DNA from: Thermoanaerobaculia bacterium
GTDB lineage: Bacteria > Acidobacteriota > Thermoanaerobaculia > Gp7-AA8
Direction of reading: 5' to 3'
Assembly: GCA_023700825.1 (NCBI GenBank)
Contig: JAMPYE010000171.1
Location: forward strand, 1-8,586
Length of the DNA: 8,586 nt
In this document: piece after piece, positions 1-4,831 of the stretch
Layout of the letters: every line of letters starts with the position of its first letter
Numbering within the stretch: position 1 is the stretch's first letter
The notes under the pieces: model-generated
The model's database searches: none
What the model was told of the DNA's origin: nothing
Seen by the model: only the letters and a program-made list of their open reading frames with translations
Program-made: the position numbers and the translations under genes

Positions 1-287
1 GCCGCGACCGCGGCGATCTCCTCGCCCGCCTGCTCCGCGGCGACGATCGCACCTCCCGCGAAGATCGTTCCGTCGGCTTTCACCGAGATGGTCAGAAGCG
101 GATGCTCCTCGCCGAACTTCTCCGCCGAGGCGGCGACAGGCAGGTTGAGCTGAACCTGCCCGACCATCAGCGGCGTGACGATCATGAAGATGATGAGCAG
201 CACCAGACAGACATCGACGAGCGGAGTGACGTTGATCTCCGACTGGAGCTGGCTTCCCGAGATTGCTGCTCTGTGCGCGAGTCGCAT
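1..287 (-). CDS. exbD: ExbD/TolR family biopolymer transport protein (N-terminal part, runs off window)
   Basis: This is the N-terminal 95 or so residues of an ExbD/TolR protein; the gene continues beyond the left edge and has no stop here. ExbD/TolR is the small inner-membrane subunit that, with a multi-pass ExbB/TolQ partner, uses the proton gradient to drive TonB or TolA. The reading shows a short cytoplasmic N-terminus, then INVTPLVDVCLVLLIIFMIV at about residues 18-37, which is the single membrane segment. Asp25 in the TPLVD motif sits where the essential proton-pathway aspartate lies in E. coli ExbD. A periplasmic domain begins after residue 41. The ATG at 285-287 is preceded by a GGAGGG ribosome binding site nine bases upstream. 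It is on the same strand as hemD but separated from it by 490 bases of repeats, so it is probably a separate transcription unit; no exbB-like gene is in view. ExbD and TolR cannot be told apart from this fragment. Confidence 0.93.
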   Translation of the reverse strand, partial: MRLAHRAAISGSQLQSEINVTPLVDVCLVLLIIFMIVTPLMVGQVQLNLPVAASAEKFGEEHPLLTISVKADGTIFAGGAIVAAEQAGEEIAAVA

Positions 288-296
288 GGCGTGTGT

Positions 297-302
297 CCCT
301 CC
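297..302 (-). promoter_or_regulatory. ribosome binding site of the exbD/tolR gene
   Basis: On the minus strand this reads GGAGGG, nine bases before the ATG ending at 287. It supports that start codon. I see no convincing -35/-10 pair in the 60 bases upstream. Confidence 0.7.
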
Positions 303-362
303 GTCAGTGAGACACGCGGAGCGGGCACGACGAAACCGAGCACAGCACCACGCGCCGTACAC

Positions 363-443
363 TTCTTCATTCTTCATTCGACATTTCGGTGTGCGAGGCT
401 GCACGGAAACCGATATGAAGAATGTCGAATGAGGAATGAAGAA
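363..443. repeat. inverted repeat built of CATTCNN heptamers
   Basis: The left arm (363-385) and right arm (421-443) are reverse complements over 23 positions with one mismatch, which would be a G-U pair in RNA, and are separated by a 35-base loop. Each arm is a tandem heptamer array: CATTCTT, CATTCGA, CATTTCG from 368 on the left, and AAGAATG, TCGAATG, AGGAATG, AAGAAAG (418-445) on the right. It may fold in the exbD leader or at the 3' end of hemD transcripts, but it has no T-tract typical of an intrinsic terminator. Confidence 0.85.
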
Positions 444-470
444 AGGGGACAGCTGCCGCCGGGTGAATTG
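425..470. repeat. direct repeat, copy 1 (partner at 743-795)
   Basis: This stretch reads TCGAATG, AGGAATG, AAGAAAG, GGGACAG and then an 18-base tail starting CTGCCGCC. The second copy at 743-795 reads TCAAATG, AGGGATG, GAGAAGG, AAGAAAG, GAGACAG and then the 18-base tail starting CTACCGGC. The copies differ by one whole extra heptamer in copy 2 and by scattered substitutions (the tails match at 14 of 18 positions). The pair brackets the palindromic element. Confidence 0.75.
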
Positions 471-500
471 AGCACGAAGGGCATGGGGTTAGGCATGACA

Positions 501-726
501 GTGCCCCGGAGGGGCACGATAGGGTAGCCGGTGGCAAGCGCGAAGCGCGCCGCCACCGGAGACGATTCGGATTCAGTGATCAGCACCCCGGAGGGGTGCC
601 ATAGATCAGCAGCGCTCCCTATTGCACCCCTGCCGGGGTGCGTGCCTGGTTATGGCCCTCTCCGGTGGCGTCGTCCCGCTCCGCGGGACTCGCCACCGGC
701 TACCCTATTGCATCCCTTCGGGATGC
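501..726. repeat. nested palindromic element, six hairpins bounded by a 17-bp inverted repeat
   Basis: Six perfect hairpins are visible. Four are short: 501-517 (GTGCCCC, loop GGA), 583-599 (GCACCCC, loop GGA), 624-641 (GCACCCC, loop TGCC) and 710-726 (GCATCCC, loop TTC). Two are longer, with CCGGTGGC/GCCACCGG outer stems: 528-559 (inner GCGC stem) and 662-699 (inner 7-bp GTCCCGC stem at 673-689). A perfect 17-bp inverted repeat, ATAGGGTAGCCGGTGGC at 519-535 and its complement at 692-708, ties the halves together, so the whole is roughly symmetric about position 611. There is no coding capacity. It resembles REP/BIME-type or MITE-like non-autonomous repeats, but I cannot assign it to a named family. 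Confidence 0.85.
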
Positions 727-742
727 AGCACCTTCAGAACTG

Positions 743-795
743 TCAAATGAGGGATGGAGAAGGAAGAAAGGAGACAGCTACCGGCGAGTGAACTG
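743..795. repeat. direct repeat, copy 2, containing the hemD stop codon
   Basis: This is the partner of 425-470 and has one extra heptamer (GAGAAGG, 757-763). Its tail at 778-795 is the last six codons of hemD read in reverse, including the TAG stop at 778-780. In copy 1 the matching triplet reads CAG on the minus strand, so the frame would stay open there. Either the 3' end of hemD was duplicated with the repeat, or the repeat supplied the present hemD terminus. Confidence 0.7.
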
Positions 796-1557
796 CGCCG
801 CCAGCGCGGCGACCAGCCCCTCCACCGTCGACTCTGCCGCCTCGACCACGTTCGCCGCGCCGAGCTGCGCGAGCGCCCTCGTCGTCACGGGGCCGATCGA
901 GGCGATCACACTGGACGCGAGCACACGCGAAAGCTCGGCCGGAGTAAGGTGTGCCAGCGTTCCGTCGACCGTCGAGGGGCTGGTGAAGGTCAGGGCGTCG
1001 ATCTCGCCGGCGGCGAGCGCCGCGCGTAAGTCGTCAGGAATCGAGGCGGCCTTCTTCGTCTCATACGCCACCGCGACGTGCACCTCGCCGCCACGCGCGC
1101 GAAGCTCGTCGACGAGCACCTCGCGTCCCTCGAGCGCGCGGACGATGGCGCTCCGCACTCCGCGCTGATCGGCGTCGAGGAGAGGCAGCAGCTCCGATGC
1201 CTGGAACTTCTCAGGGACGAGGTCGGGCTCGACCCAATGCCGTCGCAGCGCGTCCGCGGTCGCGCGGCCGACCGCGGCGACCTTGACGTTGCCAAGGCTC
1301 ACGACGCGTCCGGTCGCGGCGGCGCGCCCGAAGTATGCGTCGACTCCATTGGTCGAGGTGAAGAAGATGCGTTGGAACGAGGCTGGCGAGTCGATGACCG
1401 CATCGAGCGATTCCCACGACGGCGGAGGCGCGATCTCGATCGCGGCGAAGTGAACGACCTCCGCCCCGGCCTTCTCGAGCAGCCGGACGAGTTCCGCCGA
1501 CTGCGCCCTGGCGCGGGTGACGAGCACCCGCCGGCCGGAGAGCGGCCGCTCCGGCAT
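778..1557 (-). CDS. hemD: uroporphyrinogen-III synthase
   Basis: The cytoplasmic enzyme inverts ring D and closes hydroxymethylbilane to uroporphyrinogen III, the branch point for haem, sirohaem and cobalamin. The predicted protein has 259 residues, normal for the family. It shows two alternating Rossmann-like halves: an N-terminal VLVTRARAQS strand-helix with VVHFAAIEI (about 10-44), FTSTNGVDAYF (about 66-76), VAAVGRATADALR (about 90-103), a central RALEGREVLVDELRARGG stretch, then LTFTSPSTVDG and IASIGPVTTRALAQLG near the C-terminus. Overall similarity in this family is low, so the S/T-rich motifs and the position after hemC carry the call. The ATG at 1555-1557 shares one base with the hemC TGA (TGATG), with no separate ribosome binding site, which suggests translational coupling. 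The stop falls inside a repeat copy, so the last few residues may be repeat-derived. Confidence 0.95.
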   Translation of the reverse strand: MPERPLSGRRVLVTRARAQSAELVRLLEKAGAEVVHFAAIEIAPPPSWESLDAVIDSPASFQRIFFTSTNGVDAYFGRAAATGRVVSLGNVKVAAVGRATADALRRHWVEPDLVPEKFQASELLPLLDADQRGVRSAIVRALEGREVLVDELRARGGEVHVAVAYETKKAASIPDDLRAALAAGEIDALTFTSPSTVDGTLAHLTPAELSRVLASSVIASIGPVTTRALAQLGAANVVEAAESTVEGLVAALAAQFTRR

Positions 1558-2477
1558 CACGCCGGGCCCGGCTCGATGAGGGCGAGCGCGCCCTTGTCGC
1601 ACATCGCCTTGTGCACGCGCGTGACGAGCGCGTCGGCTTCCGTGCGCGGCGCTTCGTCGACGACACGGATCGCCACGTCTCCCTTCAGATTCGAGAGGAA
1701 CGCGTGGCAGCGCACCGAGTCGCCGCGCAGCTCCGCATGCACCGCGACCGGCGTGTAGCAGTCCAGCAGCGTGCCGAAGCGCTGCAGCACGCCGCGCTCG
1801 ATGCGCGCCTGCGACGCCGACGGCTCGTGGTTGATCTTCGCGAGCGCCTCGCGCAGCTCGTCGCGCGACGCGAGGACCTCGATGCCGACGATTCCCTGTC
1901 CCGCCGCGGGAGTGATCTCCTCGAGCGGGAAGAGGCTCGTGATCTCGGATGCCAGGCCTAACCGATTGAGCCCCGCGCTCGCGAGAAGGATGCCGTCGTA
2001 CTGCCCGTCGCGGAGCTTGCCGAGACGTGTGTCGACGTTGCCGCGGAGCTCCATCACTTCGATGTCGCCGCGCAGCTGCATCAGCTGCGTCCTGCGCCGC
2101 GGCGATCCGGTGCCGATTCGCGCGCCGGCGGGAAGCTCGCGCAGAGACTTCGTGCCGGACTGGATCCAGGCGTCGCGCGGGTCGTTGCGCTCGAGGAACG
2201 AGACGAGCTCGAACTGGTCGGGAATGATCGACGGAACGTCCTTGAGGCTGTGGACGGCGATGTCGACTTCGCCGCGGTCGAGAGCCTCCTCGAGCTCCTT
2301 GATGAAGAGCCCCTTGCCGCCGATGGTGGCGAGGGAAACGTCGGTGCGTTTGTCGCCCGTCGTCTTGAAGATGACGATCTCCGACGCGTGGCCGGCTTCG
2401 GCGAGCAGACGCTGCACTTCGTTGGCCTGCCAGAGAGCGAGCTTGCTGCCGCGGGATCCGATCCTGATGGGGTTCAT
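1557..2477 (-). CDS. hemC: hydroxymethylbilane synthase (porphobilinogen deaminase)
   Basis: The enzyme joins four porphobilinogen molecules into the linear tetrapyrrole hydroxymethylbilane, substrate of the neighbouring hemD product. The 306-residue length is normal. Visible family motifs are IRIGSRGSKLALWQ (4-17), GLFIKELEEAL (56-66), AVHSLKDVPS (74-83) with the catalytic Asp80, GTGSPRRRTQL (122-132), LRGNVDTRLGKL (144-155), LASAGLNRLG (165-174) and PAAGQG (190-195). Cys240 in LLDCYTP is the residue that holds the dipyrromethane cofactor; the family often has GGC here, and the Cys itself is kept. The ATG at 2475-2477 overlaps the hemA stop as ATGA. The ribosome binding site is weak, so coupling to hemA translation is likely. 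Confidence 0.98.
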   Translation of the reverse strand: MNPIRIGSRGSKLALWQANEVQRLLAEAGHASEIVIFKTTGDKRTDVSLATIGGKGLFIKELEEALDRGEVDIAVHSLKDVPSIIPDQFELVSFLERNDPRDAWIQSGTKSLRELPAGARIGTGSPRRRTQLMQLRGDIEVMELRGNVDTRLGKLRDGQYDGILLASAGLNRLGLASEITSLFPLEEITPAAGQGIVGIEVLASRDELREALAKINHEPSASQARIERGVLQRFGTLLDCYTPVAVHAELRGDSVRCHAFLSNLKGDVAIRVVDEAPRTEADALVTRVHKAMCDKGALALIEPGPA

Positions 2478-3736
2478 CGCAGTCCGAAGATCTTCCGGAT
2501 CGTCTCGCGGATCGTCTCCCCTTCGTGCGGGGCCGACGCCGACTCACGAAGGCGGATGATCGGGTAGTGGGCGACCTTGTTGATGATGCCGGTGGTGAGC
2601 GCCTCGATCGCCTGGCGCTGCTCGGCGGTGACCGGTCCCATCCTGCGCAGGCACTTCTCCAGCTCCGCCTGGCGAATGTCCTCGAGACGCCGCTGCAGCT
2701 CCACGATCGTGGGAACCGCGTCCTGCGTCGCGAGTCTCTTGAGGAAGGCGTCGACTTCCTTCTCGATGATGCGGTCGGCCTGCCCCGCCTTCTCGAGCCG
2801 CTTCGCCTTGTTCGCCTCGGCGACTTCCGAGAGATCGTCGATGTTGTAGAGATACGCGCCCTCGATGTCGGCGATCGCCGGATCGATGTTGCGCGGTACC
2901 GAGAGGTCGATGAGGAAGATGTCGCCGCGCCGCCGCTCGTTCATCGCCGCGGAGACCTGCTCGGCCGTGACGGTGTAGTTAGGCGCCGCCGTCGAGACGA
3001 TGACGATGTCGGCCTGCGCGAGCTGCTCGCCCACGGTGTCGAACGCCGCTGCCGTTCCGCCGAAGCGTCCCGCGAGCTCGACCGCCTTGTCGAACGCGCG
3101 GTTCGCGACGACGATCGAATCGAGGCCGTTGCCCTTGAGATGCTCGGCCGTCAGCTCGCCCATCTCGCCGGCGCCGACCAGCAGCGCGCGCAGCCCGGAG
3201 AGCTCGCCGAAGATCTTCTTCGCGAGCTCGACCGCGGCGAACGGGATCGATACCGCGTGCTCGCCGATACCAGTCTCCGTGCGGACCCTTTTCGCGACGT
3301 GCAGCGTCTGCTCGTAGAGCGCGTAGAGCGTCGAGTCGAGCGTGTCGAGATTTTTGGCGATCTGGTACGAGTCGCGAACCTGCCCGCCGATCTGAGGTTC
3401 GCCGATGACCATCGAGTCGAGCCCCGAGGCAACGCGGAACATGTGGCGGATCGCGTCGCGGTGGCGGAGGACGTAGAGGTGCTTCTCGATCGATTCCGGT
3501 TCGCGTCCCGCGCGCTCGGCAAGAAGTTCGACCACGGGCTCGATGATGTTGTCGGATTCCGAGGACACGACGATCTCGACGCGGTTGCAGGTCGAGATCA
3601 CCGCCGACCCGCGAATGCCGCCGTTCGAGCAGAGCGGGCGCAGCACGTCGGCCTCGCTCCCTTTCGAGATGCTGAGACGCTCGCGAAGCTCCACCGGAGC
3701 CGTCCGGTGGTTCACTCCGATCAGTGTCAGCGTCAT
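2474..3736 (-). CDS. hemA: glutamyl-tRNA reductase
   Basis: This enzyme carries out the first committed step of C5-pathway tetrapyrrole synthesis, reducing the glutamate on tRNA-Glu to glutamate-1-semialdehyde with NADPH. The 420-residue protein has the catalytic domain with GVNHRTAPVE (7-16) and the nucleophile Cys50 in STCNRVE, the conserved SMVIGEPQI segment (108-116), the NADPH-binding GAGEMGE turn (188-194) followed by VANR, the DLSVPRNIDP motif, and a long charged helical C-terminal dimerisation domain. I chose the ATG at 3734-3736 because the protein then begins MTLTLIGVNH as in the family, and a GGGAG site lies eight bases upstream. The frame is open further upstream, but that extension overlaps the preceding gene and is low-complexity Arg/Ser. 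It lies 22 bases after the CcsA/HemX-like gene and overlaps hemC by four bases. Confidence 0.98.
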   Translation of the reverse strand: MTLTLIGVNHRTAPVELRERLSISKGSEADVLRPLCSNGGIRGSAVISTCNRVEIVVSSESDNIIEPVVELLAERAGREPESIEKHLYVLRHRDAIRHMFRVASGLDSMVIGEPQIGGQVRDSYQIAKNLDTLDSTLYALYEQTLHVAKRVRTETGIGEHAVSIPFAAVELAKKIFGELSGLRALLVGAGEMGELTAEHLKGNGLDSIVVANRAFDKAVELAGRFGGTAAAFDTVGEQLAQADIVIVSTAAPNYTVTAEQVSAAMNERRRGDIFLIDLSVPRNIDPAIADIEGAYLYNIDDLSEVAEANKAKRLEKAGQADRIIEKEVDAFLKRLATQDAVPTIVELQRRLEDIRQAELEKCLRRMGPVTAEQRQAIEALTTGIINKVAHYPIIRLRESASAPHEGETIRETIRKIFGLR

Positions 3737-3744
3737 CCTCTGTT

Positions 3745-3749
3745 CTCCC
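3745..3749 (-). promoter_or_regulatory. ribosome binding site of hemA
   Basis: The minus strand reads GGGAG, eight bases before the ATG at 3734-3736. It favours this start over the upstream in-frame extension reaching 3850. Confidence 0.65.
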
Positions 3750-3758
3750 GTGCCATCG

Positions 3759-4562
3759 TCATCCCCGGTCGATTCCAAAAATCGAAACGACGATCGCGAG
3801 GAAGGCGACGAGCGCCACGCCGGCCGTCTTCTTCGTTCTGAAGGTTCCACTCAGGTGCGACTGCAGAATCGCCGCGAACGCCACCCAGGCGACGAGCGCG
3901 CCCAGTTCCTTGGCGCTGAACGACGTCAGCGCGCCGTGGCGGTTGTAGGCGTAAAGGACTCCCGCGAGTATGCCCGCGCTGTATACCGCGAACCCGAGCA
4001 CCATCGAGCGATAGCTCACCAGGTCGAGCACGCGCAGGTTCGGGATCCAGTCGTAGAGCGCGCCGCGCTTCTTCGCCTTCATCGCGCGATCCTGCATCTG
4101 GTAGAGCGCGCCGAACGCCAGCCCGATCAACAGCGCCGCGATGCCGATGAGCGTCAGCAGCAGGTGTCCGATGAAGATCTTCGAGCTCTGCTCCGGCGTC
4201 GGAGGCGCGAACGGCTCCGACACGATCGCCGCGGTCGCCAGCAGGATCACCACGAGCGGATAGACGAAGAACGCCGCCGCCTGGACCTTGTAGCGAAACA
4301 GCAGCCCGAGCTCCACCACGACCAGCAGCCACGCGAGAAACGACGCGGCCTCGGGGAGATTCGTCAGCGGCGGGTGATGCGTCGTCGAGCAGATCGTCCC
4401 GATCCAGATCGTGTGCGTCACGAATCCGCCCATCACGGCGGCGGTCGCGAATCGCTGAAGCGTTTCGCGTCTCGTGAGAAGCGACAGGAAGACGAGCCCC
4501 GCGGCGATCGCATAAATCGCGATCGACAGGTAGAGCGCAAGATTCGGGGATACGGTGGTCAT
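3759..4562 (-). CDS. ccsA: CcsA/HemX-family cytochrome c assembly-like membrane protein
   Basis: A 267-residue integral membrane protein with about eight hydrophobic segments, of the cytochrome c assembly (CcsA/CcmC/HemX) type. It shows the family layout: THTIWIG then HHPPLTNLPEAASFLAW near residues 49-78, IGHLLLTLIGIAALLIGLAFG about 132-152, a YRSMVLGFAVYSAGILAG segment, and a late His in ILQSHLSG. The tryptophan-rich WWD haem-handling motif expected before the KE pair is degenerate (YNRHGALTSFSAKE), with no Trp in it. Its position, 22 bases upstream of hemA, matches that of HemX in Bacillus-type hem operons, where HemX affects the HemA level. A HemX-like role is therefore as likely as haem delivery to cytochrome c, and the symbol is provisional. 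The ATG at 4560-4562 lacks a clear ribosome binding site. Confidence 0.85.
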   Translation of the reverse strand: MTTVSPNLALYLSIAIYAIAAGLVFLSLLTRRETLQRFATAAVMGGFVTHTIWIGTICSTTHHPPLTNLPEAASFLAWLLVVVELGLLFRYKVQAAAFFVYPLVVILLATAAIVSEPFAPPTPEQSSKIFIGHLLLTLIGIAALLIGLAFGALYQMQDRAMKAKKRGALYDWIPNLRVLDLVSYRSMVLGFAVYSAGILAGVLYAYNRHGALTSFSAKELGALVAWVAFAAILQSHLSGTFRTKKTAGVALVAFLAIVVSIFGIDRG

Positions 4563-4620
4563 CGTCGATTCGCCGGCCGGGCCGGGGCGGGGGGCGCCTT
4601 CGGGGGAACCGCCCGGGTCG

Positions 4621-4626
4621 CATTCT
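4621..4626 (-). promoter_or_regulatory. possible -10 element for the hem operon
   Basis: The minus strand reads TAGAAT within TTAGAATGC, in an otherwise very GC-rich stretch, and would place a transcript start near 4614, about 50 bases before the first gene of the operon. A -35 match at the usual spacing is not visible, so this is tentative. Confidence 0.3.
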
Positions 4627-4672
4627 AAGGGGAGGATGAACTCGGGAGGGTGTCGATCGTCACATGGCGGTC

Positions 4673-4700
4673 AGGCGGGAGGCGAAAGGCGAGAGGCGAA
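4673..4700. repeat. tandem heptamer repeat AGGCGRR, four copies
   Basis: Four consecutive units with no gaps: AGGCGGG, AGGCGAA, AGGCGAG, AGGCGAA. The first five bases are the same in all four. The array ends two bases before the long heptamer hairpin begins. Confidence 0.85.
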
Positions 4701-4701
4701 C

Positions 4702-4809
4702 ACATTGAATGCTGAACGAAGAATGCTGAACGAAGAATGCAGAAGAAAGGCGATAAGCAGCTTGCTTTCTACATTTTCCGTTCAGCATTCTGCATTCTGC
4801 ATTCGATGT
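4702..4809. repeat. long hairpin of two opposed six-heptamer arrays
   Basis: On the plus strand 4707-4748 is six heptamers (GAATGCT, GAACGAA, GAATGCT, GAACGAA, GAATGCA, GAAGAAA). On the minus strand 4804-4763 is also six (GAATGCA, GAATGCA, GAATGCT, GAACGGA, AAATGTA, GAAAGCA). The two arrays face each other around a 14-base centre and pair over about 40 bp with several mismatches. It lies just downstream of the hflX stop and could limit read-through into the hem operon, although it has no terminal T-tract. Confidence 0.85.
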
Positions 4810-4814
4810 TTTCT

Positions 4815-4827
4815 CCGCGGGCCGCGG
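4815..4827 (-). terminator. weak hairpin after hflX
   Basis: CCGCG and CGCGG form a 5-bp stem with a three-base loop, five bases after the hflX stop codon in the direction of transcription. An A-rich rather than T-rich run follows, so it is a poor intrinsic terminator; the larger hairpin next to it may matter more. Confidence 0.25.
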
Positions 4828-4831
4828 GTGG

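Larger units (their letters stand above)
288..777. other. 490-base intergenic region filled with repeats, no gene
   Basis: Between the exbD start and the hemD stop there is no credible gene. Open frames that cross this stretch run through palindromes and heptamer repeats and match no family I know. The region holds, in order: a hairpin of heptamers (363-443), the first copy of a direct repeat (425-470), a short linker (471-500), a nested palindromic element (501-726), and the second copy of the direct repeat (743-795), which runs into the end of hemD. Confidence 0.8.
4563..4831. other. intergenic region between hflX and the hem operon, repeats only
   Basis: From right to left on the transcribed strand this holds a small GC hairpin just after the hflX stop, a long heptamer hairpin (4702-4809), a tandem heptamer array (4673-4701), and a GC-rich leader before the CcsA/HemX-like gene. 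A possible -10 (TAGAAT on the minus strand, 4621-4626) sits about 60 bases before the start codon, but I find no matching -35. No gene is supported here. Confidence 0.7.

Noticed and set aside
501..726. CRISPR array
   Set aside because: The palindromes differ in sequence, orientation and spacing; there are no identical direct repeats with regular spacers and no cas genes nearby.
531..791. Open frames inside the repeat region
   Set aside because: They translate palindromes and heptamers, have no ribosome binding site and match no family.
1558..2547. A long fusion frame running from hemD through hemC on the minus strand (778-2547)
   Set aside because: The part above 1557 is the shadow frame of hemC, low-complexity Arg-rich sequence; hemD begins cleanly at the TGATG overlap.
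3737..3850. Extension of hemA upstream to 3850
   Set aside because: It would overlap the end of the CcsA/HemX-like gene and adds an Arg/Ser-rich tail absent from the family; the ATG at 3736 has a good ribosome binding site and a canonical N-terminus.
2525..4628. Long plus-strand open frames opposite hemA and the CcsA/HemX-like gene
   Set aside because: They are antisense shadows caused by high GC content, rich in Arg and Asp, and lack recognisable motifs, while the minus strand encodes clear families.
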